Shown: piece by piece, positions 25,528-37,441 of the stretch | How positions within the stretch are numbered: position 1 is the first letter of the stretch | How the letters are laid out: each line of letters starts with the position of its first letter | DNA from: Chamaecrista fasciculata | Taxonomy: Eukaryota; Streptophyta; Magnoliopsida; Fabales; Fabaceae | DNA length: 64,000 nucleotides | Reading direction: 5' to 3' | Assembly: GCA_003254925.1 (NCBI GenBank) | Contig: QANZ01038451.1 | Location: 10,825 to 74,824 of the forward strand | Made by a program: the position numbers and the translations under genes | The notes under the pieces: generated by a model | The model's input: the letters and a program-made list of their open reading frames with translations, nothing else | What the model was told of the DNA's origin: nothing | Database searches by the model: none

Positions 25528-27051
25528 AATTTATCATTCAAAGTACGCGCGAAACAGTACTTGTATACATGTGAGCAGGCAAATACAGGTCAGAATTCAA
25601 TATTATTATTTTCAAACCTTGAACTCAGAAGCGTGATTTACCATATCTATATCCTCCACATCACTATATATATTTTTTACATGTCAACTTACAAGCACAT
25701 GGGGCTGGAATTTTATGCAACGACCCAACTATCAAATATGTAAAAAAAAATTAATAAAAAAAGGTCCCAACTAAAATATCTAAATATATATGAACAGTTA
25801 AGATAAATCAAGCAGTATACCAGAAACATATCAAGATACTTTGAATTGATTTCCAGATAATAATATATTAAATAAACTCTTTGGTCCAACACTCAGAGAC
25901 AATGTTCTGAAAACGAGGAGAAAATCAAAATCTTGTAATTTAACATCCACCCATTCATATGCATGCACATTTACGTTTTAGGGCTATGAATTCTGTATAG
26001 ATGCACTGGGATTCTGAGATCCAAGAGCTAAATTAATTAAGTAGTAAAATAATATAGCAAACTGCAAAACTCACTGATTTACCTAAAAAATTGCAGTGTG
26101 AATCCCTTGGTGCGCTGGGGTAATTAAGTTTAGAGCTTTAAATATAATATACCGAGAAACGTTCCATAGAGAATTTGTAAATAGGAGAAACTTACTTTCA
26201 ACATAGACAAAGGATCTTAATATCATCTCACTAATTCCCTATTAACCTCACAATTCCTAGAACACTTATTTCAGAAGTTTGCACATAAAGCATAAATTAT
26301 ACTGAAGCAAGATAGTCTAGAAACCATGACCATTCTCTTCATCTTTGGCACTTTAGCAGTGTACTTAACCTTGAACTCCAAGCATCATAAATGGTTCCTA
26401 CACTAAATCTATCCACATTAAAAAGTTATATTTTAGACTTTATCTCTAAGACAAAGTCTCCTCAGCTCTATAATTAAGTGGAAGCTAGAAAGGGGTTCCT
26501 TCAACAATTAACTGCTGTCTAAAATGTATGTAACCAATATTTACCATAAAAAAAATGACAAGAAAATCTTTGGCTTCAAGATATGCAATGCTTCCCTTCC
26601 CAGTATTGATATATAACATATTCAAAACCAACTGATTTTACAATCTGCAACTGGGTTCATAATAAATTCTGTACACCAAAAATAAACTTCTTAACTTCAT
26701 TTTCCAAGTCTCCCTGTTATTCAGCAAATTACAGTCTTGTACACACACGTCCTAAGACTGAATATTTTCATTAGGGAACTAAATCAGGATGTATAACCAA
26801 ATATGAAATCTAACAAGAAACTTATAATGAGAAAACCCAGGGACATTTTAGTGTTTGGTACAATTAATATTTGATGCTTACAGTTTTAGCTATTCTTACC
26901 AACTGGTCATCAATCCAAGAAGTAGCATGGTAAATGCATTAACTGAATTCCCCACGTGAAATTGTTAACAGATGATTGAGAAGATTGAATTAAAAAAAAA
27001 AAGCACCGGTAAACAGTGACGGAGCTAGAAATTATACACAGGGGGGGGGGG
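25528..27051. other. AT-rich intergenic DNA, no gene seen
   Basis: No coding or RNA gene could be supported. A phrase near 27013 (ACAGTGACGGAGCTAG) resembles the terminus of a common plant hAT-type repeat, directly before the G-run and gap. Confidence 0.35.
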
Positions 27052-27077
27052 NNNNNNNNNNNNNNNNNNNNNNNNNN
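27052..27077. other. Assembly gap of 26 N inside a poly-G tract
   Basis: Eleven or more G precede and follow the unknown bases (27041-27051 and 27078-27090), so the gap is an unresolved homopolymer. Open frames that cross it on the minus strand are artefacts. Confidence 0.95.
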
Positions 27078-27090
27078 GGGGGGGGGGGGG

Positions 27091-28399
27091 CATTAAGAGG
27101 GACCAAAGTGGAAAAGAATAAACATGTGGGGGTACAAAATGGAATTTTAGCCTCAAAGAAATAAGAAAGGTGGAAAAAAATGAGTAGGAGGCGGAAGAAT
27201 GGAACCCTTGTCCTCTCATTAAGGGGGCCATAGTGATTGCCATTAAGCTGTGAGCCATGTAACACAAATTTATGTATAGATATATATTTGTAAAATTTGA
27301 AACGAAAGAAAACCAAAGAAATACCATAGACAAAAAAGCAGTCACAAAATAAAGTAAATGATAACCTCAAATTACAAAAAAACGTAATCCAAATATATAG
27401 ATGATATATCCTTGTTCAAGAATAGTGAACGAATCAGGATTAAAAAATAATAATAACACGATACTACATGGCAAACAAATTTTTCTATCCAAATAATCAT
27501 GCCTTTGGGACTTAAGAGAGTCAGTTATGCAACTTAAGATTTCATCACATTAGCATAAACTTCATATATCAAAATTGTGTTTTGTCTTTTTCCCATAGGA
27601 ACAAATTTTTCAAATTTGTTTTACCATGATTGTTCAATTTCAGTGGTGTTTTAAACCAAGACAAAAAATGACTGAACTTATACAAAGTTCCTTCACATGA
27701 CCAATCACAAAAGAGAGAATATAAAAAAATTATAATTGAAAGATTTTATGCAAGTTTTTTTCAATGAAAAAATAATGTGCGGGTCACCTATTCATATGGA
27801 TCACCGTAGCATCAGGCTTCAAGCCAGGAGATTTAAACTCAACATACACCATATAGCGCATACCATAGATAAGGAAAACAGTCTAAATTGATCATAATTC
27901 CTTACTATTTCTCTTGTCTAAATGGCAGATGCTCACATATCACATCAAATACATGAACCATGTGAGCAAAAGAAATATGAATGTATTGAAGTGTGTACAT
28001 TATAAATAGCCAAAGTCTTGAGACAAGAAATACATCGTCTCAGGTTAATTTCAATTACCAATGCTGACAACATCAAGAGATGAAGTAGAAATTAAGATAA
28101 AGAGGTACTGCAAATCATTAAAACTACTCAAGAAATTGTTCCTGAAAATGATTCAGATAGGCAAGCCAAATCCACGCATAGAAAGATCAACAAGATCACT
28201 TCCATCTTCAGCAATTATACCCCTGCCAAAATGAATAAACTCAGCCTAATAATAGTGTCCTTCACCTAATAACACTTTGTATTGAGAATTATTTGATTTC
28301 TCCTATAGAATATTTTTTTATTGTTGATATCCAAGTCAATGTACCCAGCACAGAGTGATCCACATAAGAAACAGTTCATATATACTCTTAAAAGAAAAA
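27091..28399. other. Intergenic DNA and probable COA6 3' UTR
   Basis: No gene was recognised. The last few hundred bases before 28400 are likely the 3' UTR of the minus-strand COA6-like gene. Everything else is A/T-rich with no bounded repeat. Confidence 0.35.
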
Positions 28400-28955
28400 C
28401 TACACAATTGGCTTGAAAGTGTAAGGCTGTGGAAGCATCAACGGACCTCTCCTCGATCCTTTGTCATCCAAAAGCCTCTGAACTCTCTTATTCTGGCAGT
28501 ACTGTCTATCGAAATGTTTCACCTATCACAAGATTAACATTCGCAATTAACAAAAGATCGCAAAATTACGACACACAAATGAAAGCAGATTGCATCCATG
28601 TTCTCACCCAAGAAGGTCGGCATTGCTTGACGAATTCAGCCCTAGTTTGTTTGCATTGTACCGGGTATAACAAACCAACGGAAGCAATTTCCGTGGGCTT
28701 CTTGTCGGATTCCTTCTCGATGCACGCATAGAACGCATCACGAGCCTTGTTTCATGCATCAAATCGTATATTAGCCCCAACATTTGAAATAGAAAACCAA
28801 GGGAGATCGCGCACAAGAATCCATCATATGTTAAAATATAGAAATTTATTAAGAATTGGAAAGTGAAAAACCTTATAGCAAGATTCTCTAGCTTGCGTGA
28901 GTACGTCGGTCTGGATTTTGTCAGCGTTTTCTGCCGTATAAGCTTCAAGAGCCAT
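28400..28955 (-). CDS. COA6: COA6-like cytochrome c oxidase assembly factor
   Basis: This is a small mitochondrial intermembrane-space protein of the COX6B/COA6 family, which helps deliver copper to subunit II during complex IV assembly. Three minus-strand exons found by splice signals and similarity: 28872-28955, 28608-28745, 28400-28522 (includes the TAG), all phase 0, 114 residues. It starts MALEAYTAENADKIQ; exon 2 reads ARDAFYACIEKES, then TEIASVGLLYPVQCK and EFVKQCRPSW; exon 3 reads VKHFDRQYCQNKRVQRLL and ends YTFKPIV. Cysteines 36, 59, 70 and 83 form the paired-cysteine helical hairpin of the family. There is no cleavable presequence, as expected for import by the Mia40 route. The longer open frame on this strand (28604-28975) is out of phase. 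Five site II motifs upstream fit a mitochondrial gene. Family assignment is from recall of plant homologues (At5g58005 type). Confidence 0.85.
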
Positions 28956-29037
28956 GGGAGGAAGAAAGACGACACCAGCGAGCTCTACAGGGACGAACTT
29001 GTCAAATGTGGATTTTTTTTGTGAGCATATTGATATA

Positions 29038-29109
29038 TGGGCTTGTATTCTTACATGGGCCCATCATATTTTAGCCCATTTTCTTCTAATATTGGGCTTT
29101 ATATGGGCC
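29038..29109 (-). promoter_or_regulatory. Cluster of five site II (TGGGCY) motifs upstream of COA6
   Basis: TGGGCY or its complement occurs at 29038, 29055 (in the palindrome TGGGCCCA), 29073, 29093 and 29104, that is 83-155 bp before the COA6 start codon. Site II elements are bound by TCP factors and are enriched in promoters of plant nuclear genes for mitochondrial respiratory and ribosomal proteins. Their density here supports this as the COA6 promoter. Confidence 0.7.
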
Positions 29110-29440
29110 AGCCTTCACTTTTAGTCCGATACTGTTTATATCGGAATTGGGTTATTAATTGCTTCCGTATTTTTGTTTAATTTACACCATGAGATCCCAA
29201 AAATTTGTATCATATGATGAATTGATGATACAATTTATGTAGGGGTATATATGTAGGAAAGTTTCGTTGTGTTTAGTTTAAGAGATAAAACTGGAATGAA
29301 GAGGAGAGCATGTATACTAAAAATAGTTAGAAATTAATATAATTTGTATAGTTTTTCTCTCTTTTTAAAAAGTGTAAAGTAAACCAGACAATCTTCTTAA
29401 AATGCATAAGGTAACTATTTTTGTTGCCATGAAAAGATTG
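29110..29440. other. AT-rich spacer, nothing seen
   Basis: No gene or bounded repeat beyond the COA6 promoter cluster. Confidence 0.35.
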
Positions 29441-29967
29441 AATGCTCATTTTGGCTCATTATCTTGACCTCAAATTTCATTATTTTTTTTGTCCTTTATC
29501 TATGAAAGTTTTTATTCAAAATGGTTCAATTCTCAACTATACCATCTCTTCTTTTTCCGTTTTTGATGATGTGGCACCTGATTTGGTGTCTCTCTCTTCC
29601 TCTCATACTTATCTCTTTTCCTCCCATACGTGACATTTTTTAATGATATATATAGACTTTGTTTTGGAGATTGTGGATCTACAAAGTTTATTTAAGATCA
29701 AATATATTAGTTCTTTTTCTCATTTATTTTCAAAATAAAGTTATGTCATTCAAAAATACCATGTATAAGAGGCAAAGAGATATGTATAAGAAATAGAGAG
29801 AATAGGTTAAGTGTCACGTCATAAAAAACGAAAAAGGAAGACAAAACTTAATGGTATGACCATTTTAAACCAATTGCACAGATAATGAAATAATTTGAAC
29901 TTTTTGAAAGATTAATGGACTACAATAAACTTTGAGGCAAAGATAATAGATCAAAATAAACATTTGA
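29441..29967. mobile_element. Foldback element of MULE type
   Basis: The left end AATGCTCATTTTGGCTCATTATC answers, in reverse complement, the right end (GATAATAGATCAAAATAAACATT), with further matches inward (ACCTCAAATTTCATT against AATAAACTTTGAGG; CTCATACTTATCTC against AGAGATATGTATAAG). Arms are roughly 200 bp and imperfect. No target duplication was found, and a 63-codon frame at 29442 is part of the left arm. Confidence 0.6.
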
Positions 29968-31399
29968 CATAAACAAAATGTTTAACGTTTTATTGTTCAA
30001 TTGCACATTGTGTTATAATAGATGAAATAATCAAACAATATATTCATTACTTAATTAGTATATCGTTTTATTTTTTTATATATAAATGAATATACTAGTT
30101 AGTTTTTTTTGGTTAAACCATAGGTTTCTCCCGTTTATTTGCGTAACGATCTATACAAAGACTAATCTCATTCGGGTCAAGAGCAAATAGTTAAAGTCTT
30201 CCGAATAATGTCAATTTCAGAGATTGAACCTTAGTTCGCTCACATCGAGTGCAACTCGTTTATCATCAAACCTTTATTAAAACTCATTAATTATTTCATG
30301 AACTAAACCACCTCAAATTATTATTTTACTCTAAAAGTTATATATCAAAATTTAATCCATTAACTTTATCTTAATTTGATTTTGTTTTGCACATTTGTAC
30401 GAACATATTGATCCACATATATAATTGGGTGGTTATGTGGAAAAAGTGGGTACCACTGTAGTAGATGAGATCAACCACTACTGTATAATGCTTATATGTT
30501 TTAACGACGCAAGTGGTGGTATATGTTGGATCACATTTCCAAGGCTTCTTCTTAGTTCTTATCCAATATTGTACCTGTAATTATATATATTATATAGGTT
30601 ATTTCTCAATATATTGGTTATAATTTTTTTCAACTATTAAATGATAAAGTAACGTTTTAATATGTTATTTTCTCAGTTAATCATGTTGAAGTTTTTTTAA
30701 ATGTTTTATTTACTCTTTCAGGTGATTGATATTTTATTAAAAAAATATTTACATATTTTTAATTATATACCATGATGATAAAAAAATATAAAATTTTAAT
30801 TAGATCATTACATTATAAGCTTAATTTATATCTAAAATATTGAGATAATATATTATTGGCTACAGTTGTAAAACTTAATGGAATGATGACAAGAATGAAG
30901 AATCTAATGATTTGGTTATTTAAAATAATTTTCTAATTACAAACATTGAACCTTCACATGTAAAATTATGAACACTAAATCAATTATACTATAGCGTATA
31001 TATACATATATTTAAATTTCATGATGTCTTTAGTCACAAAATCATATATTAAGTTATTAACATACAATTAAAATAAGATATATATTATATTGAATTGAGA
31101 GATCACAAGCATTTACCTTTCTTTTTACAATTTTTTTTGTAGTATTTTCCATTTTATTTTATATTGATGAACTTGAGAAAATAGTATTAAATTGCACTTT
31201 CAATACTTATTATCACTTTCTTATGAAAATGTTAAATTATTTATTGCCATATTAAAAAAAAACAGATTGCACTTAAAAGTGAATATAAATTATAAAATGA
31301 AAAATGAAAAAGATGTTTACAATGAATGACACCTCTAAAACAAAATAAACATGATTTAAATACAATATAACCAAAAAAATAGTATAATTAGCAAGGTTC
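29968..31399. other. AT-rich intergenic DNA, no gene seen
   Basis: Very low complexity A/T-rich sequence with no coding motif, RNA gene or bounded repeat found. Confidence 0.4.
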
Positions 31400-32215
31400 T
31401 AAAAACCGGACCGGACACTGAACCGGTCAGGCAGGGGTTTAAGGTTCAATGGTTCAACCGGGGTTCAACCACGGTCTGACCGTTTATAATGAAATATATA
31501 TTTTTTAATTTTATATATTATAAAAATTATCTATTATCAACAAAATATATTAAATAATAATGTAGTAAATCTTAATATACTATCATTTTAATATAAATAA
31601 TTACTTTCATTAAATATTATTACACTAGTTATTAAATTATATTTATTCGAAAAATAAAAAAACTAAAAAAGAATGAAAAAAAAAAGATGACACCCATAAG
31701 CACAATTTATAAGAATTAACCTACCAATTAATCACTCTCCAATCAGCATTTATCTTTTCATTGAAAAATAGCAACACAATTTATGAGTATTAACCTACCC
31801 ATTAATGACCATCTAATTAGCATTTATATTTTAATTGGAAGCAAGGTATTATCAGTCACCAGAAGGAGCAAGATGCCTTTATGCGTTTTCTCTTCTCCGT
31901 CTTCAAGTTGTGTTTTCCTCTTCTTTGCTGTGAGCCTATTAATAATTTTTTTTATGTGTTCATTGATATTGAGTTCCTACTCTCCTTCTTCTACTTTTAT
32001 ATTCTTTTTATATTTGGTACCCTATTTTTTTCTCCCTCATTTCATAGTTCTAGATCAAGAATGGAGAAAAAATAACCAAACCGGTTATTTGGGGAACCGG
32101 CCGTTTCTCACCGGTTTTCCCGGTTCTTGACGGGTTAATCCATTTTTTAACCGGTTTGATGCACATCCGGTTTTGTCTCTGAATCGACCAAACCGAGTCC
32201 CGTTGTCCGATTTTC
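31400..32215. mobile_element. Element with 'ccgg/ggttcaacc' termini
   Basis: Positions 31404-31470 (AACCGGACCGG, GGTTCAACCGGGGTTCAACC) and 32080-32215 (CCAAACCGG, CCGGTTTTCCCGG, AACCGGTTTG) have the inverted CCGG-rich ends of a widespread plant MULE/hAT-derived repeat. The intervening 600 bp are A/T-rich. A related piece is at 46019-46160. Exact termini and a target duplication could not be set. Confidence 0.45.
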
Positions 32216-32617
32216 TTAACCTTATAATACTTACAATACATTGGTGAAAAAAGAAAAATGGTTGCTATAAAAGGAAAAGGTGGTTCGAGAAGTGTAGAGT
32301 AAAAGAAATTCCAACTTGGTCCTAATCCCATATAAAATTAGATGAGGGGTATTGTCAATGTCAAATATATATGTGCACTTAGGGACAGCACTGCCCTACT
32401 TTCCATATTGAAGCAAGTGTTGAGTGTTCTCTTCTGTTTACTCTTTTGGGTAATTTTTTTTAATTTGCACATAAAAGGCCATTCATTTGATCATGCTTAA
32501 ATGAAAGCCCAAGTGCATGCACTGAAGGACACGATGCCAGAATGGCTGGTGCTTCATCAAAACTCAAAACCATCATTATTACTGCAATACTCAATCATTG
32601 TACTTCCTGCTTTATCT
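32216..32617. other. Spacer with a 25-nt sequence shared with the LINE junction
   Basis: Positions 32505-32529 are identical to 23528-23552. Read forward from there, AQVHALKDTMPEWLV is open and might be a fragment of a lost exon, but no family was recognised. Confidence 0.3.
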
Positions 32618-32626
32618 TTTTTATTT

Positions 32627-33034
32627 GGCTAAAGTGTAGATTTGGTCTCATATCTTTTGCTTAGTTTCCAATTTAGTCTCATGTCTTTTTTGTTGTACTT
32701 TTGGTCCTATATCTTCGGGTCATGTACCAATTTAATCTCATATCATTTTTTGTTACAGATTTGGTCTCATATCTTTTGATTAATTGCAGAATTATCTTTG
32801 GGTCAGGTTTAGAAGCGATCTCATATTTTTACAAAAGAATCAATTAATGGTTGATCCTTTTCTAAAGATATAGAGTTGATTCTGCAATTTGACTAACAGA
32901 TATGAGACAAAAAATGGTATGGGACCAAAATTGGGACTTTTTACAAAGATATAAGACTAAAACTGCAATAAAAAAAATATATAACCAAATTGAAAACTGA
33001 GCAAAAGATATGAAATAAAATTTGCAATTTAGAT
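32627..33034. mobile_element. MULE-type foldback element with 9-bp target duplication
   Basis: The flanks 32618-32626 and 33035-33043 are both TTTTTATTT. The ends GGCTAAAGTGTAGATTTGGT and, inverted, ATCTAAATTGCAAATTTTA diverge moderately, and the interior repeats 'ggtctcatatctttt' phrases. It shares wording with the array at 6671 and the element at 54729. Non-coding. Confidence 0.75.
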
Positions 33035-33602
33035 TTTTTATTTTAAATTTTAATATTATGAGTTTAGAGTGATAAGATACTTCTGACGAGTTTATTTTCT
33101 ATCTTATTAAAACTGTCAATAAATTAAATCAATTCCCGAAAGTAGTATAATTGTTTTACAACTAAACGAGTGAAATTAATCATATTTTTGTCTTTTTAAA
33201 TCTAAATACCACAAATTTAATTAAAATTAAGAAAAATCTATAAAAATTTCAAATGTTATAGAATAACTATTAGAATTATATGTGACTTTCGAAATGTTTT
33301 TTCTATGTCTCGTTAACGAGATTAACAACCGTACTCTAAAAATAGTCTTGAAACTTAAAAAAAAGTATAACAATATATAAAATCATTTTCAAACCAATAA
33401 AATTTATAAGATCAATTTAAAAACTATCCCATATTTAAACTAATTTTTTATAGAACATTAAGGGCTCCATTGAGAGTTTTTAAGAGAATAAGATGAGATG
33501 GTCGATCATTAATAAGGTGAAAAGAGATGAAGTAGGGTGGAATGAGTTAGATGAACCATCTCATTAAGAATTTAATAAAAAAAGCAATGATAAATTATAT
33601 GA

Positions 33603-33992
33603 AGAGAGATAATATATATAAATCTTCAAAATTTTAAAATATAATAAAGTTAAAAAAGAAATAAAAAATATTAAAATTTCAAACCATCAGAAACCTCCTA
33701 ATTTGAGAAGTTAGAAAAAATAAGCATTTAAATAGTTTATGATGATTTACAAACCATCATAACCTACCCACCCGACTCACTAATTAAAAGGGTTGACTGG
33801 GAGGATGATTTAGAATTACTATGGGGTGGAGTGGTTTAAGGATTTAAATCATTGATCGTAAGTTTAATTAGTGTGTGGACAAACCATCCTGAATTATTCA
33901 AATATTTATTTTTTCAAACTTTTAGAATTGGAGGTTTGAAATGATTTAAAATTTTAAAATTTTTTATTTTTGTTTTTAACTTTATCTCTCTT
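33603..33992. mobile_element. Foldback element interrupted on its right side
   Basis: The left arm (about 33603-33770, with ATTTCAAACCATCAGAAACCTC and 'gaaaaaataagcattt') pairs with the right arm (about 33888-33992, with AATATTTATTTTTTCAAAC and 'gaggtttgaaat'). Outer sequence from 33466 (GAGAGTTTTTAAGAG) may pair with 34206-34216, which would make the element about 750 bp with the 147-bp MULE at 34040 nested in it. Confidence 0.5.
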
Positions 33993-34039
33993 TATAAAAA
34001 TATTATTGAGAACTTAAAGTTATCTTATCCTATTAATAA

Positions 34040-34186
34040 GGCTTAAGTGTATTTTTGGTCCCCTAATTTTCGTAAATGTCTCAATTTGATCCCCTAATTT
34101 TTTTTGTTACAATTTTGGTCCCCTAACTTTTAAAAACGTCTCACCGTTAGTCCCCTAAATTATGAGACCAAAAGTGCACTTAATTC
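34040..34186. mobile_element. 147-bp MULE-type MITE with exact 9-bp duplication
   Basis: TATTAATAA occurs at 34031-34039 and 34187-34195. The ends GGCTTAAGTGTATTTTTGGTC and, inverted, GAATTAAGTGCACTTTTGGTC match well. Inside are three 'cccctaa' phrases. It is a short non-autonomous Mutator-type insertion. Confidence 0.82.
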
Positions 34187-34219
34187 TATTAATAATATTA
34201 TAACATCTTATTAAACTCT

Positions 34220-35255
34220 CGATTTATCTCATCCATTCACACCCCCACTGATGACCACTCCACCTGAATATGATGAAAACTTTCAAAAGTCTTAAAGACA
34301 TATAACATTGATTAAAAAGATCATCTCTATTACTTGAAAGTTGAAATGAGAGGGATGACTTTGTGTGTATGTGGTATGTTGACGCAGTCCCATCCATCCA
34401 CACAAGATGACAAGAATGGCAATAAGGGTCCCACCACAATGTCCATTATCACAAGGCTTTAAGCACTAACCATTAATCTCTGTCTCTGGTAGTCAAATCT
34501 GATACCGTACCACACGACCAATTCTCTGAAAAAAGTCAACAATGAGAGCCAATTCCTGAGTCCCACGTAGCCCAATCCTTGAGTGCACCAATCACAAGTT
34601 GACACGATGTGTACTCTTGTTAGTGTCTCCGTAGGCTCACAGAGTCACAGCACTGCACTGCCTTGCATTGTGTGTGTGTGCTTGCTTTCTTGTTTTTGCT
34701 TTCAATTTCCTGTATGTGTTTTGCGTCCTTCAGTCCTTGCTTGCACCCTTTCAACTTTGAACCACCAAAAGACAAAAAAGCAGAATACCCATTTCCCATT
34801 TGCACCAATTTTGCAACTTGCAAGTTGCAACCATCTTACCTCATCATCATCATCATAATCATCATCACTTGTTCACCACTATAACCTAAACCAAACGTCC
34901 AAACTAAACCAAACCAAACCAAACCTCCCTTTGAAATGAAATTCTCTCCCTATTCCTTAACTAATAAACCACTAACTAGTAAGTAGTAAGTAGTAACTAC
35001 TATTCCTCAAGGAGATAAGAGTAGCTGCAGATTGATGGCATTAAATAGGGTGGGAGAGGGAAAATAAAGAAATAATTGAGGGAGGAACCAAAATGAGAGA
35101 AGAAGGGCAAGTAGAAGTAATAGTATATAACAGTTTGTTCACTTGCTGTGTAATATCATGTAGGTGGTGATGAAGCAGAAGAATACAGAATGGTTTTGCC
35201 AAAAGAGTGTGAAATTGAGGATTGTGCAGAGATCTGAATGGTATCAGTTTCCCAG
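34220..35255 (+). promoter_or_regulatory. Upstream region of the MIR156 locus
   Basis: No protein gene was seen. There is a run of CAT/ATC repeats (34840-34865), an ACCAAACC-rich tract (34890-34925) and purine-rich sequence before the hairpin. The pri-miRNA start is likely in this stretch, but no TATA box could be chosen with confidence. Confidence 0.35.
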
Positions 35256-35426
35256 AGAGAGAGAGAGAGAGAGAGAGAAACACAGAGATATATTGACAGA
35301 AGAGAGTGAGCACACGCTGCTGGCAATTGTATGAGGCCATACATCTGCGGGTGCGTGCTCACTTCTCTTTCTGTCAGTTTCTCACTTTCTGCCTTCTTTT
35401 TCTGTCTCTCTCTCTCTCTCTCTCTT
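35256..35426 (+). ncRNA. MIR156: MIR156 precursor
   Basis: The sequence at 35294-35313 (TGACAGAAGAGAGTGAGCAC) is mature miR156, which represses SPL transcription factors and sets the juvenile-to-adult transition in plants. The facing arm at 35357-35378 (GCTCACTTCTCTTTCTGTCA and on) is the passenger strand. The loop between them is about 43 nt, with GGCCATACATCTGC typical of the family. Outside the duplex, a (GA)n run (35256-35278) faces a (CT)n run (35402-35425), so the stem can continue for another 20 or more pairs. Open frames through this region (35156-35455 minus and others) are chance. The precursor boundaries given are the outer edges of the paired GA/CT runs. Confidence 0.95.
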
Positions 35427-36844
35427 AATTTCTTCCTTCCAAATTCCAATATCAAACAAAAACAAAACCTTTATCATCTTTCTATTTCCCTCACTAGTCT
35501 CTGCACCACCAGCACATTACACAAAGCCATGACCTTTCTTCTTTTTGTTCATACTAATCTTATCTCCTTGAAATGACTCATCGACTGCCTTCTGGAGAGC
35601 GGAGGAGAAAACAGGTGGTGGTAATATTACTGGTTACTACCATATCACCGTACCCTAATCCTTATCTCCTTGGATATTTTATATATTTATTTATTTATCT
35701 CTCTCTATATACTTTTATCATCTTTTTGAAGCTTGAGGCGTTATTTTTTATGGTACTTCTACACATGACAAAATCCAAAGGGAATGCAATTCATGAATTC
35801 AAAGCCTTTACTGTTCACATTTTAACGGAAAACCGCAGTGTTTTATACTTTTATTATCAATCAAAACCCTTGTGTCTTTTTTTTTTTTCCTCTTTTCATT
35901 TTGGACTATGCAGGGTTCGATCCGCCCCTGAAATTTTCATACTTTTATGTTCGCCTGCTACATAGATCGGAGCTCCGAGAAGCTTGCAAAGGGAAGATTC
36001 ATGGGTTCCCAAGTTTGTATTTAACGTTGATTTTGGGTATTGCATAGATATGTTTTAACTTTTAATCGTTTATATTGTTTTTTTTTTTTTTTCCTGAGAA
36101 GGGATTTTCGTAGGAGGCAAGAGGAAACCCTTTTGTTCCTTCTTCTTCTCCATACCATGACTGCGTAATCTTTCTTTAATTTCTCTCTAAGGTTAGTAAG
36201 ATTTCCCAATCATTATAATTATGCTTTGATTTAACATTTATGATGAGTAGCAAGTAAATCTCTTCACATTGTTGTCTCAGAACCCATTAATTTGGGGATA
36301 GGGGGAAAAAGAACTGCTTCATCTATTTGCAGCCCGAGAATCTTTCTGGTAATTAAGCTTTTAGTATATGTTTATAATTTCCATGGCCACTCTAATGTGC
36401 TGATTTTATGAGCTGTGTTTACTTTATTATCATTACCTTATAATAGTATTGTGAATTTGTGATTGTTTTAAAGATGCTTTTTTCTCACTGAATGATGATT
36501 TTCCCTGTTTGTCTATGTACTGAATCAATGAATTGTGTCTAGAGTTATTGTTTAAATACCTTTCGTACATGGGATAGTGTTTCTGTTCATCAGGCACTAA
36601 TATCTTTTATCTATATTTTTTCGAGAAGTGGCTAATTAATAGGGTGCTGTTCCATTTTAAAGTATTAATTTTGTGATTAGACTTAGGTACAACTTAATTA
36701 CAAGTTTTTTAGGTGCTTGTTGTTAGGTTTTCCAAATAAAAGCATGATACATGGAGGAAATTTTTTTAAAGAATTACATCTACTAAGTCGTCAGAAAAAT
36801 CTAATTGTTATATTTTTCTAGTTTATCTCATGTCAAGATCGTTT
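35427..36844 (+). other. Downstream part of the MIR156 locus, possibly pri-miRNA exons
   Basis: The sequence contains a plausible splice donor (GAAAACAG then GTGGTG, about 35612) and an acceptor (ACTATGCAG, about 35913), which would fit a spliced pri-miRNA. Small frames here show no protein family. A tRNA B-box-like GGTTCGATCC at 35914 has no A box or cloverleaf around it. Confidence 0.3.
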
Positions 36845-36853
36845 AAAAAAATT

Positions 36854-37432
36854 AAGCAAAACACTCTTTCGTGCCCCTAACGTTTACGGTGATTTTCAGT
36901 TATGCCCCTAACGTTTCATTTGTGTCAGTTGTACCCCCAATGTAAAACGTTAGTTTCAATTATGCCCCACCCTTGTTAGTGTACTGTTTTTCGGAACTTT
37001 TGAGCTTAGATCCGTGTTTGTTTCAGTTTGTTTTGATAAATGCGTGTATGGGTACTCATTTTTCGGCTCCTAAGGATCATTTTGCACATGGAAATTTTGA
37101 GAAAAATGCTTCGTTTTGCTGCATTTCGTTTTGGTCCTTTTTAGGGTTCATCGGGTCCGTTTTTCTTCGGATTTGAGGCTATTTTGAGTTTAATCTTTGA
37201 AATTGATCCAAGGAATCAAGTTTGTGATGTCCAAAAGTTAAAACACATATGAAATCTGATCAAATCGAGCTCAAATCGTGCGAAAATGGTGTTTTTTTTT
37301 TGTGGATGATTGAAATTAGGGGCATAATTGAAACTAACGTTTCACATTGGGGGCACAACTGACACAAATGAAACGTTAGGGGCATAACTGAAAATCACCG
37401 CAAACGTTAGGGGTACGAAATGGTGTTTTGCC
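36854..37432. mobile_element. MULE-type element with 9-bp duplication and 110-bp inverted repeats
   Basis: AAAAAAATT lies at 36845-36853 and 37433-37441. The left end (GCAAAACACTC, then TGCCCCTAACGTTTACGGTG) is mirrored on the right (CACCGCAAACGTTAGGGGTA, ending GGTGTTTTGCC). The inverted repeats extend about 110 bp inward to 36970 and 37315. The 340-bp core has a 67-codon frame (36973-37176) without a recognised domain; it may be captured sequence. Confidence 0.82.
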
Positions 37433-37441
37433 AAAAAAATT

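Noticed and set aside
28604-28975. 123-codon minus-strand frame at the COA6 locus
   Set aside because: It crosses the COA6 intron in a different frame from the spliced exons and matches no family.
35041-35455. Minus-strand frames through the MIR156 hairpin
   Set aside because: Created by GA/CT repeats and the hairpin arms; the miRNA itself explains the conserved sequence.
35911-35935. tRNA B-box-like GGTTCGATCC
   Set aside because: No A box at the right distance and no cloverleaf; it lies at a likely splice acceptor.
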